A DNA stretch of 12,034 nucleotides from an uncultured Clostridia bacterium (GCA_948919095.1 CAQYCU010000012.1:19621-31654), one strand, 5' to 3'; shown: positions 1 to 6,798, counted from the first letter of the stretch. Notes: a model not told the origin generated them from the sequence alone. Program-made: numbers and translations.

Positions 1-1002
1 GGTGTTGTGGAAAACTCTGATGGCATATTACGAAATACCGGTATAACAAATGTTAAATTTTGTCCTAATAAATTAGCATCTCTAATTTTATTATACATTG
101 ATAAAGCCTCTGACCTTGGCGCTTCAATATTTTGCATATATTGCATTGAATATAATCCTCTATATGATTCAACATCAAATTTATTTAAGTACATTGTATT
201 TTGTTTACAAGTTATATAATATTTTAAAGTTCCGCTAATTCCAGCTTCTATACTTTTTTCTACACTTGTCCAGCCATTTGCTTTTGCTGTTGCTAATGAA
301 TTATTTATTATTTCTTGTGTTGAATTTCCACTTGCTCCGATGTTAAATAAGTTATAATATGTAACTCCTTCATGTTCAATTTTCCATGCACCTCTTCCAT
401 CAGTTCCTTGTTCTTGCATTATTCTTGATATTACATAAAATGGGTTCATGTTTTGAGCTCTACATGCTCTATTTATTCCAGCAGCTATATCAGCATTATT
501 CAAAAATGTTCCATTTAATGCTTTGTGTACATTTTCATCACTTGTTTCAGTATAGTCAAGCTTCAGGAACTGGAATAAATATCCATTGTCATTTAACCAA
601 TTTCTAGGGTCCATATAATATCTTATAGCATATTCTGATGCATGATACCAAGAGCCATTGTCGTATCTATGGCTTCCACATGTTGCACATATCCAGTCTC
701 CATTTTTTCCTTGAATTAAATTTAATGGACTTCCCCAATGTCCTGCTGTTTCAGCTACTATTGTTTGATTCCAATCTATGCCAGTTTCCATGATTTCAAA
801 TGTCCAATTGGGATGTATTCTTTTTAACTCATCTATCTTTTCCTTAAATCCGTGGATATACTCCAGTATCTAAGTTATTACCATCATAAGTATATCTGTA
901 AGAATCTGCTTGTACATTATTTGTATATAAAATTCTAAATAAAGTAATTATCATTATAATTGTTAAAATTATTGCTATTATTTTATTTACTTTCTTTATC
1001 AC
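1..1002 (-). pseudogene. Secreted glucosaminidase-type peptidoglycan hydrolase, 5' part, frameshifted
   Basis: The reading begins at a GTG (1000-1002), 6 nt after a clean AGGAGG (1009-1014). Codons 1-36 encode a basic start, a hydrophobic stretch rich in Ile/Leu and a likely cleavage site after VQA, so a signal peptide. After 50 codons the frame breaks: an extra C on the minus strand (position 852) turns the expected YPGFKEK into YPRI-stop (stop at 844-846). Shifting frame there gives an uninterrupted coding sequence to position 1, which runs off the window. That part contains HPNWTFEIMETGIDW, an NPFYVISRIMQEQGTDGRG segment whose Glu (codon 411-413) fits the catalytic Glu of GH73-like glucosaminidases, and the following YYNLFNIGASGN. 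Enzymes of this type cleave the GlcNAc-MurNAc backbone outside the cell. The single-base break may be a real mutation or a sequencing error. Family assignment is confident; broken status is moderately so. Confidence 0.8.
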
Positions 1003-1143
1003 TATATTCCTCCTGATTTTGTTTTATTGTAAACCTTTTTTAACTAATACAATCTCTAGTTCTTGTTTATTTTACTATGTGTTTGTCAATTTTTTGTATA
1101 GTTTGATATAAAAAGCTCCCATTTGTCGTATTTTATATGTTGC

Positions 1144-1172
1144 ATTTTATCATTACAAACTTTTATAGTCAA
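1144..1172 (-). promoter_or_regulatory. Promoter of the glucosaminidase gene
   Basis: On the minus strand a TTGACT -35 box (1167-1172) is separated by 17 nt from a TAAAAT -10 box (1144-1149). It lies about 140 nt upstream of the GTG start, leaving a long untranslated leader. A perfect 14-bp palindrome, TTACAATATTGTAA (1189-1202), sits just upstream of the -35 box and could be an activator or repressor site; nothing else shows function. The remainder of 1003-1243 shows no gene. Confidence 0.5.
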
Positions 1173-1242
1173 GCAAAAACTAGCTTTGTTACAATATTGT
1201 AAAATAAATGTAACGAGTAAGTTTTATATTTATACGTTTTAT

Positions 1243-1302
1243 ACAAAAAGAAGATATTCTATTTTAAAATGAGACTTCATTTCAAAATAAAATATCTTCT
1301 AA
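1243..1302 (-). terminator. Rho-independent terminator of the AbrB-type gene
   Basis: An almost perfect hairpin runs from 1249 to 1300: AGAAGATATT (1249-1258) pairs with AATATCTTCT (1291-1300), and the pairing continues inward to about 1272/1277 with two mismatches. On the minus strand the stem is followed by TTTTT (1244-1248), as expected for an intrinsic terminator 30 nt after the stop of the upstream minus-strand gene. A shorter T run at 1305-1309 could give weak termination the other way. Confidence 0.8.
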
Positions 1303-1330
1303 ACTTTTTCATTCTTTATATTCTTATGTA

Positions 1331-1570
1331 TTATTTGTTTAATTCTTTACGACATTTTTCACAAATGTTTTTGCCTTTGAATTCTATAACGTTTTTAGAA
1401 CTTCCGCAGAATGTGCAGTCTGGTTCATATTTTCTTAATACAATTGAATTTCCTTCAACATGTATTTCTAATGGGTCGTTTTGTGATATTTCTAATTTGT
1501 TTCTTATTTCCATTGGTATTACGACTCTTCCTAAACCGTCAATTTTTCTTAAAACTCCTGTTGTTTTCAT
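1331..1570 (-). CDS. AbrB/SpoVT-family transcriptional regulator with C-terminal Cys4 tail
   Basis: This 79-residue protein begins with the swapped-hairpin AbrB DNA-binding domain: residues 1-47 contain GVLRKIDGLGRVVIPMEIR, the characteristic core of the AbrB/SpoVT fold, which binds DNA as a dimer or tetramer. Residues 52-73 carry two CxxC pairs (C52/C55 and C70/C73), so the C-terminus probably binds zinc, a layout common in clostridial members. The ribosome site GGGAGG lies 8 nt before the ATG. It has its own promoter (1604-1632) and a strong terminator, so it is a single-gene unit. Family members control transition-state and sporulation genes, but the targets of this one cannot be read from the sequence. 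Confidence 0.93.
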   Translation of the reverse strand: MKTTGVLRKIDGLGRVVIPMEIRNKLEISQNDPLEIHVEGNSIVLRKYEPDCTFCGSSKNVIEFKGKNICEKCRKELNK

Positions 1571-1603
1571 TCTTGCAACCTCCCTTTCTAAAATTACATT
1601 TCC

Positions 1604-1632
1604 ATTATATCACAATTTTTTTTCCAAATCAA
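1604..1632 (-). promoter_or_regulatory. Promoter of the AbrB-type gene
   Basis: On the minus strand TTGATT (1627-1632) is followed after exactly 17 nt by a perfect TATAAT (1604-1609), 34 nt upstream of the start codon. It lies in the 103-nt gap after the DUF2974 gene, so the regulator can be expressed independently of that gene. Confidence 0.8.
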
Positions 1633-1673
1633 GGAATTTTGAAAAATTTTTGTCGTTTTTTGGTATTTTTTTA

Positions 1674-2795
1674 TTATTGTGCTTTAAAGCGCCTTGTTTT
1701 AGGCAAGTGTAGCTCTATTTTTTTTGTTGGAATAATTTGTTTAAAATACGATTTTATAAATATTTTTACCACATTTATAATCATTTGCTTGTCTTCTTTT
1801 GATACTTGGCTATACTTTTTGTGTATTATTATCATATTTTTTGATAAATTTTCTGATATTTCTCCAAAAGTATTTGCTTCGGTTGAATATAATAATTCAA
1901 ATATTGTATCAAAGAATATTTTTCTTTGCTCTTCTGTCGTATTATCAAGCCAAGCTGTAACAGCCACATTCATTATCTCACTTGCATTTGTAAGCTTTTT
2001 CTCATATATTGGATTTGTTCCATGTACCTGCCATGAATAAATATCATGTTGCATTATACTTTTTTCATTACTGTATACTACTGAGCATGTTTCCTTATGA
2101 TTTAATATTCTGCCTATAATAGAGTCTTGTGGGAAGTATGTTTCAATCTTTTTTATTACATCGTCATTTTCATATTTATTTATAAAATCTTCTCTAAATC
2201 CTGGACCATCATAGTTATATACTTTTATTATTTTGCTTTGTACATTTTTTTCTGCTGTAATTGCTGAGTATATTGCTACATTTCCGCCTTTTGAATGTCC
2301 GCCTATTCTTATTTTTTTATCTTTGTATTTGTCTGCTACTTTTCTTAGATAGTTTTTTCCTTCAATTTGACATGGTATGTTTTCCATGTACGCTAGGTTA
2401 AAGTCTTCTTTCCAACCATAAATAGATGCATCTGTCCCAATGTATGACACATACATTTCCTGTTTTCCTGTGTGAACCAATACTGCAGCAAATTGTTTCT
2501 CATTTTCTTTTTTATTATTTTCTACATAGTCTGTAACTTTCATATTTTTAAAACGTAGACTTTTTCCTAGTAAAGTAATTAATTCTTTATCACCATTAAA
2601 ACGAAATTCTTCATTTTTGAATTTTTTCATTTTATTAGATATTGTTTTTATTGTTTCTTCTTCATTCATTTCAATTCTATCAAAAATTAAGTATGAAAAT
2701 CTTGCCATTATCATACTATCTATTTCATTAAATGGAGTTTCTTTTGTTATTGGAACATCTCCTCTCCAACTTAAATAATCGTTAATGTTTGACAT
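1674..2795 (-). CDS. DUF2974/Mbeg1-like alpha/beta-hydrolase
   Basis: The 373-residue product resembles the DUF2974 (Mbeg1-like) serine-hydrolase family. The nucleophile elbow is GGHSKGGN (Ser at about residue 168), preceded by SYIGTDASIYGWKEDFN (about 117-133), the strand-loop containing the usual GTD and GWKEDF signature. YNYDGPGF follows the nucleophile and may supply the acid, and QHDIYSW supplies a candidate catalytic His. No signal peptide or membrane segment is evident, so it is probably cytoplasmic; the substrate is unknown and lipase/esterase activity is an inference from the fold. The ATG is preceded by GAGAGGA. The transcript probably starts at the promoter near 3040-3068, so its leader would contain the structured RNA at 2815-3034. 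No terminator is visible before the next gene's promoter. Confidence 0.85.
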   Translation of the reverse strand: MSNINDYLSWRGDVPITKETPFNEIDSMIMARFSYLIFDRIEMNEEETIKTISNKMKKFKNEEFRFNGDKELITLLGKSLRFKNMKVTDYVENNKKENEKQFAAVLVHTGKQEMYVSYIGTDASIYGWKEDFNLAYMENIPCQIEGKNYLRKVADKYKDKKIRIGGHSKGGNVAIYSAITAEKNVQSKIIKVYNYDGPGFREDFINKYENDDVIKKIETYFPQDSIIGRILNHKETCSVVYSNEKSIMQHDIYSWQVHGTNPIYEKKLTNASEIMNVAVTAWLDNTTEEQRKIFFDTIFELLYSTEANTFGEISENLSKNMIIIHKKYSQVSKEDKQMIINVVKIFIKSYFKQIIPTKKIELHLPKTRRFKAQ

Positions 2796-2814
2796 TTTCT
2801 GGTTCCTCTCATTA

Positions 2815-3034
2815 TATTAAAAGAGAATTCCCTTTAATTTGAGAACTCTCTTAACAGTAATTGTAACCCCTCACATAAATGCTACTTATGAGTTACTACT
2901 AAATGGCTCCTTTGCGTAGGACGTATTCGAAAAACTAACGCAAAAAAAGTTACTTATTTCCGTTTCAAATGTAGTTATAGCAATAGTTTGCAAGAAATAT
3001 ACTTGCAATTCGGTGTTTTTTGCTATTAACTATG
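2815..3034 (-). ncRNA. Candidate structured RNA or riboswitch-like leader
   Basis: This gap contains four consecutive foldable elements when read on the minus strand from a predicted start near 3034. They are: (1) a stem of 3020-3032 with 2972-2983 (12 bp, one bulge), enclosing a perfect 7-bp hairpin TTGCAAG/CTTGCAA (2988-2994 with 3002-3008); (2) CTAACGCAA (2935-2943) with TTGCGTAG (2912-2919); (3) an interrupted long hairpin, 2856-2900; (4) a hairpin of 2821-2830 with 2841-2852, followed by only a weak T-rich stretch. The first stem begins almost at the predicted transcription start, as expected for an independent RNA. I could not match it to a riboswitch class I know; parts (ACGCAAAGGAGCC) only superficially resemble the c-di-GMP-I core. 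It could be a leader controlling the DUF2974 gene or a free RNA. Confidence 0.5.
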
Positions 3035-3039
3035 TTTTT

Positions 3040-3068
3040 AGTTTAACATAAAATTTTAGGTTTGGCAA
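3040..3068 (-). promoter_or_regulatory. Promoter of the structured RNA / DUF2974 transcript
   Basis: Minus-strand TTGCCA (3063-3068, one mismatch to TTGACA), 17-nt spacer, TAAACT (3040-3045). The predicted start, near 3033-3034, coincides with the first paired bases of the structured region. It lies 28 nt downstream of the Nudix gene's stop, with no clear terminator in between, so read-through from that operon is also possible. Confidence 0.55.
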
Positions 3069-3096
3069 TACATTTAGTAAAACTTTTTTTAAATAC

Positions 3097-3543
3097 TTAT
3101 CTAATATATTTTGTATTGTTAAAAATATCTAATGAATATATTTTTCCATCTTCAAAATCTCTTATAAATTGAATACTTGTATCATATCCTCTTAGTTCTT
3201 TGTTTGTCATGTTTTTTACATCTTTTATATCTAACCATTGTACATCTAGTATTTCTTCTGTATCAAATTTAATGTTTTCTTCTACTATGTCTGCTGTAAA
3301 TCTTACCATTATATGTGTTTCTCCATTTTCAAAATCAACACAACTTATAGGTAATACTCCTGTAAGTCTTACCTTACAACCTGTTTCTTCATAAGCTTCT
3401 CTTATTGCTGCTTCTGTAATTATCTCATGTTCATCTACATGTCCTGCTGGAAAATTCCATTGTCCATAACATTTCTTTTTAGCCTCTTTTACCATTAATA
3501 TCTTATCATTTCTTACTATAACACAACCTGCTATAACTACCAT
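3097..3543 (-). CDS. Nudix hydrolase
   Basis: The complete Nudix box is present: with the start chosen here it spans residues 34-56 (GHVDEHE, then REAYEETGC), matching Gx5Ex7REUxEExGU, the Mg-binding loop that hydrolyses nucleoside diphosphates linked to another moiety. QWNFPAGH just before it is typical of MutT/ADP-ribose-type members; the substrate cannot be told. I start at the ATG at 3543 (148 residues, MVVIAGCVIV) because GAGGAG sits 6 nt upstream; an in-frame ATG at 3576 would add 11 residues, lacks a good ribosome site and would overlap the preceding gene. It follows the shortened MBL gene by 16 nt, so the two are probably one operon. Confidence 0.93.
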   Translation of the reverse strand: MVVIAGCVIVRNDKILMVKEAKKKCYGQWNFPAGHVDEHEIITEAAIREAYEETGCKVRLTGVLPISCVDFENGETHIMVRFTADIVEENIKFDTEEILDVQWLDIKDVKNMTNKELRGYDTSIQFIRDFEDGKIYSLDIFNNTKYIR

Positions 3544-3559
3544 TATTTTCTCCTCTTTT

Positions 3560-3970
3560 CTATAATTCAATAACATCTAAATCATTTGGCACATATATAT
3601 TTCCATTAAAGTATTGTTTTGCCTCTTCTGTGTATAACCTTTTTCTATTTTCTAAATCATTATCACTTGCATGATATAATACTAAATTTTTAACATTTAA
3701 ACTCATTGCTATTTTTGATGCTGTTTTTACAGTAGAATGCATTTTTTCGTATGGTTTAAATATATCTGCTTCTGAATCCATACACATTGCTTCATGTAAT
3801 AGCCAATCTGCATTTTCTACTTCATCTCTTAATAGTTGTTTTATTATTTGTAGACCTCCACCTGTATCTACTAATATATGTTCTCCTTCATTATTTTCTA
3901 ATGTAAAACAAGTATTATAGCAATCTAATGTCATTGCGTGACCTGTTCCCAATATATTTAATTTTTCCAT
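3560..3970 (-). CDS. MBL-fold (RNase Z-like) hydrolase with internal deletion
   Basis: The N-terminus (MEKLNILGTGHAM, then HILVDTGGG near residues 31-39) is that of the RNase Z-like branch of metallo-beta-lactamase-fold hydrolases. The C-terminus (ENADWLLHEA at about 52-61, then YEKMHSTV and LVLYHA) is the end of the same fold. The middle is missing: QIIKQL runs directly into RDEVENADW, and the HxHxDH metal-binding motif, which should follow the first strands, is absent. At 136 residues it is about 100 shorter than relatives of this type. The frame is intact across the junction, so this looks like an in-frame deletion, not a frameshift, and the product is unlikely to be an active metalloenzyme. 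ATG at 3970 is preferred over GTG at 3979: AGGTGG precedes it at normal spacing and the family starts there. Confidence 0.8.
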   Translation of the reverse strand: MEKLNILGTGHAMTLDCYNTCFTLENNEGEHILVDTGGGLQIIKQLLRDEVENADWLLHEAMCMDSEADIFKPYEKMHSTVKTASKIAMSLNVKNLVLYHASDNDLENRKRLYTEEAKQYFNGNIYVPNDLDVIEL

Positions 3971-4008
3971 ATTTGCCACCTTTGCTTTATATTTAATCCA
4001 TTGTGTTT

Positions 4009-4036
4009 ATATTATCATAATTATTTGAAAATGCAA
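4009..4036 (-). promoter_or_regulatory. Promoter of the MBL-Nudix operon
   Basis: Minus-strand TTGCAT (4031-4036), 16-nt spacer, TAATAT (4009-4014), 39 nt upstream of the ATG. It is back-to-back with the plus-strand promoter at 4076-4104, the two -35 boxes being 39 nt apart. Confidence 0.5.
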
Positions 4037-4075
4037 ATATTATAATAAAAATTTCTATAAATACATATATTTTTA

Positions 4076-4104
4076 TTGAATTTTCTCTTAATTCATTGTA
4101 TAAT
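4076..4104 (+). promoter_or_regulatory. Promoter of the plus-strand orphan gene
   Basis: TTGAAT (4076-4081), 17-nt spacer, perfect TATAAT (4099-4104), about 50 nt before the ATG at 4155. It is a strong-looking vegetative promoter and supports the reality of the only plus-strand protein gene. Confidence 0.7.
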
Positions 4105-4154
4105 TTATTTACTTTTTATTCTAATTTCTTTTATTTTCAAAGGAGGTTTTATTC

Positions 4155-4523
4155 ATGAACGATTTTTTTAACTCTTTATCTAATGGTTTGCGTGAGCTTG
4201 ATTTATCACTTCATAACACTAAATTAAAAAATACTTTTGTAGATAATTTTATACATGAATTACGAGATTATTTAGCCAAGTCAGATATTACTTATAGATT
4301 ATCAAAACTACCACAAGACACATTGCTTGATATTAACGAAATTGAGAAAAATCATATTCAATGTTATTTTAATCATGAAGAATATAATATTCCAAATGAA
4401 ATGATTTATAGCCAAGAATTAAATGGTTTAGTTAATGATGGATTTATCAAACTTCAATTACAAAATGATGGATTATATCATATAGTTAGAAAATCTGAAT
4501 TACCTCATACTCATGACAATTAA
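4155..4523 (+). CDS. Hypothetical protein, 122 residues
   Basis: I do not recognise this protein. The gene is well supported: AAAGGAGG lies 8 nt before the ATG and a consensus promoter precedes it. The product has no signal peptide, membrane segment or cysteine-rich motif; its one Cys is isolated. It begins MNDFFNSLSNGLRELD, is mixed charged/amphipathic and probably cytoplasmic, with a Leu/Asn-rich middle and a C-terminal half that could form a small alpha/beta domain (NGLVNDGFIKLQLQNDGLYHI looks like a winged-helix-type wing, but this is weak). It is the only protein gene on this strand here, and its last 38 nt overlap the 3' end of the convergent ComEC-like gene. Confidence 0.8.
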   Translation: MNDFFNSLSNGLRELDLSLHNTKLKNTFVDNFIHELRDYLAKSDITYRLSKLPQDTLLDINEIEKNHIQCYFNHEEYNIPNEMIYSQELNGLVNDGFIKLQLQNDGLYHIVRKSELPHTHDN

Positions 4524-5478
4524 AAAAGAAAGCTAAACGATACTTTCTTTCAAAAAATATTGCTTGCTTTCTTCCCGTTCCATCTAAATTATATTTTAAA
4601 GGATTTATCTCAATTTCTGTTCCATCACTAGTAAGCCAAATTGTGTTATTTTCATCTGTTCTATATATTTTAATATTATTGTTTTTTAATCTCTCTATTA
4701 TATCTATATCAGGAAGATTATGCGAATTATCTCTTCCAACTGAAATTATTGCATATTTAGGTTTAACTTTTTCTAAAAATAATTGGCTTGTGCTACTATT
4801 AGAACCATGATGTGCTACTTTTAATACATCAACTTCATTCCATTCAACCATTTCTTCTACTCTTTTTGTAGCATCTCCCATAAATAAATATTTAGTATTT
4901 CCATATTCTAATTCAATTACTATTGAAGAATCATTAATATTATTTTTAGCATCAACACTTAAAATTTTCCAACTAGCATTGCCAATTATGTATTGTGTTT
5001 CTTTTGATGCTTTTAGATTTTTATTAACATTTACATTATTTCTTTTAATTGCATTTAATAGTCTTTCATAAGTTTGTGTATCATTTTCTTTGTTTGGCAT
5101 ATATAAAGTTCCTATTTGTAATTCGTCTAATATTTTGTAAGCACCACCGATGTGGTCTTCGTCACAATGAGTAAGTACAAAATAGTCTATTTTTTCTATA
5201 TTTTGTGCTTTTAGAAATTGTACAATGTAATATCCATCTTGTTCATTTCCACTATCTATTAGCATATTACAACCATTTATAGTTATAAAAGTACTATCTC
5301 CCTGTCCCACATCTAAATAAAATATGTTTAATTCATTTTGATTGATGTTTAGATTTGCATATTTAGAACTATTTGTTTCTGTATGTATATTATTATTTTG
5401 TATTACAATCGCAATTATAATTATCGCAAAAAATATCAAAAATACTAATATTTGACTTGCTACTTTTTTCTTATTCAC
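4486..5478 (-). CDS. Membrane-anchored ComEC/Rec2-type MBL-fold hydrolase
   Basis: The 330-residue protein starts with a basic MNKKK and a single hydrophobic helix (about 9-27), so the hydrolase domain is probably anchored outside the membrane. The domain has the ComEC/Rec2 MBL signatures in order: LDVGQGDS (55-62), IDSG, LTHCDEDHIGG (102-112, metal-binding His/Asp), FMGDA (199-203), AHHGS (222-226) and SVGRDNSHNLP (246-255). Stand-alone forms of this domain are common in Clostridia and are presumed nucleases or phosphodiesterases; it is not the multi-pass DNA channel. The start is GTG after AAAAGGGG. It is the last gene of the deaminase-SDR operon, 38 nt after the SDR stop. The last ~25 codons run through a terminator-like hairpin and overlap the convergent gene, so the natural C-terminus may be earlier. 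Confidence 0.88.
   Translation of the reverse strand: MNKKKVASQILVFLIFFAIIIIAIVIQNNNIHTETNSSKYANLNINQNELNIFYLDVGQGDSTFITINGCNMLIDSGNEQDGYYIVQFLKAQNIEKIDYFVLTHCDEDHIGGAYKILDELQIGTLYMPNKENDTQTYERLLNAIKRNNVNVNKNLKASKETQYIIGNASWKILSVDAKNNINDSSIVIELEYGNTKYLFMGDATKRVEEMVEWNEVDVLKVAHHGSNSSTSQLFLEKVKPKYAIISVGRDNSHNLPDIDIIERLKNNNIKIYRTDENNTIWLTSDGTEIEINPLKYNLDGTGRKQAIFFERKYRLAFFFNCHEYEVIQIF
4518..4559 (-). terminator. Terminator hairpin inside the 3' end of the ComEC-like gene
   Basis: AAAGAAAG and CTTTCTTT (about 4527-4534 and 4545-4552) form an 8-bp stem with a 10-nt loop. Reading the minus strand, the stem is followed by a T run (around 4522-4528), the form of an intrinsic terminator. On the plus strand no T run follows. 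It lies 30-40 nt before the annotated stop of the minus-strand gene at 4486. Confidence 0.6.
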
Positions 5479-5516
5479 TTTATTCCCCTTTTAGATATTG
5501 TTTTTATTTCTTCTAT

Positions 5517-6206
5517 TTAATTTCTCTCGATTATAATATCTGCTACTGTCAAATTAATTTCATTTGTTACATTATCTACAATCGTTTTAGCAACATCACT
5601 CGGTTTCATAAACGTAGATTGTTTTTCTTCTGATACATAATCTCTACTATTTTTATAAAATTCTGTATTGATTCCACCTGGATATACTCCTATTACTTTT
5701 ACGCTTGTACCTTTATAACAGGCTCTCAAACTTTCTGTGTATCCTCTTTCTCCCCATTTAGTAGCACAATATACCGCTTCTTGTTTGTTTCCTCTTAATG
5801 CTGCTGATGACATTATATTTACTATTTTTAAGTCTTTTTCTTCTTTTGCTTTTAAAGTTTCCGTTGAAAATAAAATCATACCTTGCAAACCTTTAAAGCA
5901 TTTATCTATATCCTCTTTTTCATATTTTGTAGGTAGTTTAAATGAAGGCTCTCCTGCATTATTAATTAGAATTTTTATATTTCCTAGATTTAATATTTTA
6001 TTAATAGCATCTTTAACAAAGTTACTATCAGAAATATCTCCTATAAATCCTTTATAATTATCCTTATATGTATTATCTAATACTTTCATTTTTTCAAAGT
6101 CTCTATCTATGTTACATACAAAATAATTTTTCTCTATAAATTGTTTAATAAGTTCCAAGCCTAGTCCACTTGCTCCACCTGTTATAATTATTATTTCTCT
6201 ATTCAT
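5517..6206 (-). CDS. SDR-family NAD(P)-dependent oxidoreductase
   Basis: A classical short-chain dehydrogenase/reductase of 229 residues. Nucleotide-binding TGGASGLG is at 9-16, with an acidic residue after the second strand (CNIDRD), favouring NAD(H). GDIS is near 56-59, NNAG at 82-85, the catalytic Ser in IMSSAA (about 133-134) and YCATK at 146-150 supplies Tyr and Lys. PGGIN (176-180) follows as usual. Length and motif order are normal, so the enzyme should be active; the substrate is unknown. The ribosome site GAGGAG is embedded in the last codons of the upstream deaminase gene, whose stop lies 5 nt before this ATG, indicating translational coupling in one operon. Confidence 0.93.
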   Translation of the reverse strand: MNREIIIITGGASGLGLELIKQFIEKNYFVCNIDRDFEKMKVLDNTYKDNYKGFIGDISDSNFVKDAINKILNLGNIKILINNAGEPSFKLPTKYEKEDIDKCFKGLQGMILFSTETLKAKEEKDLKIVNIMSSAALRGNKQEAVYCATKWGERGYTESLRACYKGTSVKVIGVYPGGINTEFYKNSRDYVSEEKQSTFMKPSDVAKTIVDNVTNEINLTVADIIIERN

Positions 6207-6211
6207 GTTAT

Positions 6212-6649
6212 TTATTCTCCTCTCTGTTTTAAAATCTCTACTGCTTTATCTCTATGTAATTCTTTTACTATTTCAATTTTATTGTTAGCATATTTTGCTA
6301 ATATATCTATATCAGTAAGAATTTCAGGGCAATAATTATCATTACTATCTTGTAATGTAGCAGCATAAACAATTTTTGAAAATTCTTCATATAATATAGC
6401 CCCCATACACATCATACAAGGTTCACATGATACATATAAAACTGCACCTTTTAAATCGCCATATAAATTTTTATTTTTAGATGCACTTTCTATTGCCTCT
6501 AGTTCTGCATGAGAATACATACTTTTTTCCATTAATGTTTTATCATCACTTCTACCAATTATTTCATCGTCTTTTACTATAATCGCTCCATAAGGATATT
6601 TTGCCTTTCTACTAATTTCAATAGCAATATCTATAAATTTTTCATCCAT
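6212..6649 (-). CDS. Nucleoside/guanine deaminase-like zinc enzyme (CDA fold)
   Basis: The 145-residue protein has the zinc-dependent deaminase motifs SHAELEAIE (H47, E49) and SCEPCMMC (C78, C81), which bind zinc and supply the proton-shuttling Glu. The short form with MCMGAILYEEFSKIVYAA resembles guanine deaminase and other small nucleobase deaminases more than the tRNA adenosine deaminase TadA, which usually carries additional tRNA-recognition residues; substrate choice is an inference. First gene of the operon with the SDR and ComEC-like proteins, under the promoter at 6709-6737. A near-perfect palindrome (6669-6695) lies in its leader. AAAGGAAAGG precedes the ATG. Confidence 0.88.
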   Translation of the reverse strand: MDEKFIDIAIEISRKAKYPYGAIIVKDDEIIGRSDDKTLMEKSMYSHAELEAIESASKNKNLYGDLKGAVLYVSCEPCMMCMGAILYEEFSKIVYAATLQDSNDNYCPEILTDIDILAKYANNKIEIVKELHRDKAVEILKQRGE

Positions 6650-6668
6650 AATGAACCTTTCCTTTCTT

Positions 6669-6695
6669 AAAATTGCAACATCATGCTACAATTTT
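6669..6695. promoter_or_regulatory. 27-bp palindrome, candidate operator in the deaminase leader
   Basis: AAAATTG (6669-6675) and CAATTTT (6689-6695) are perfect inverted repeats, and the inner bases also pair around a one-base centre when G-U pairs are allowed. It lies between the predicted transcription start (about 6702) and the ribosome site, a normal place for a repressor operator; it could also act as an RNA hairpin. Confidence 0.45.
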
Positions 6696-6708
6696 CATAT
6701 TTTTCTTA

Positions 6709-6737
6709 TTTATACCATAAAATTAGTAAAAATACAA
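6709..6737 (-). promoter_or_regulatory. Promoter of the deaminase-SDR-ComEC-like operon
   Basis: Minus-strand TTGTAT (6732-6737), 17-nt spacer, TATAAA (6709-6714), about 60 nt before the ATG. Confidence 0.6.
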
Positions 6738-6752
6738 TTGTTTTAAAAGGTT

Positions 6753-6780
6753 AATAGCAGATAATCTAATATCTGCTATT
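6753..6780 (-). terminator. Hairpin after the Cys-rich gene, likely terminator
   Basis: AATAGCAGAT (6753-6762) and ATCTGCTATT (6771-6780) form a perfect 10-bp stem with an 8-nt loop, 18 nt after the stop of the 98-residue gene. On the minus strand it is followed by AACCTTTT, a weak T tract; on the plus strand by TTAT. It may end the accessory block and separate it from the downstream operon. Confidence 0.5.
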
Positions 6781-6798
6781 TTATGTATATTTCATTAA

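Noticed and set aside
1269..2040. Two overlapping plus-strand open frames across the AbrB and DUF2974 genes
   Set aside because: They are antisense to well-supported genes, lack ribosome sites, and their Phe/Leu-rich products are typical of antisense AT-rich coding DNA.
2805..2820. TATAAT directly upstream of the DUF2974 gene as its own -10 box
   Set aside because: No acceptable -35 box 16-18 nt upstream and it would leave almost no leader; it also overlaps the base of a hairpin.
2900..2960. c-di-GMP-I (GEMM) riboswitch, because of ACGCAAAG and a CGAA loop
   Set aside because: The 5' half of the class core (GGCAAACC type) is missing on both strands and the pairing does not fit, so only the general structured-RNA claim is kept.
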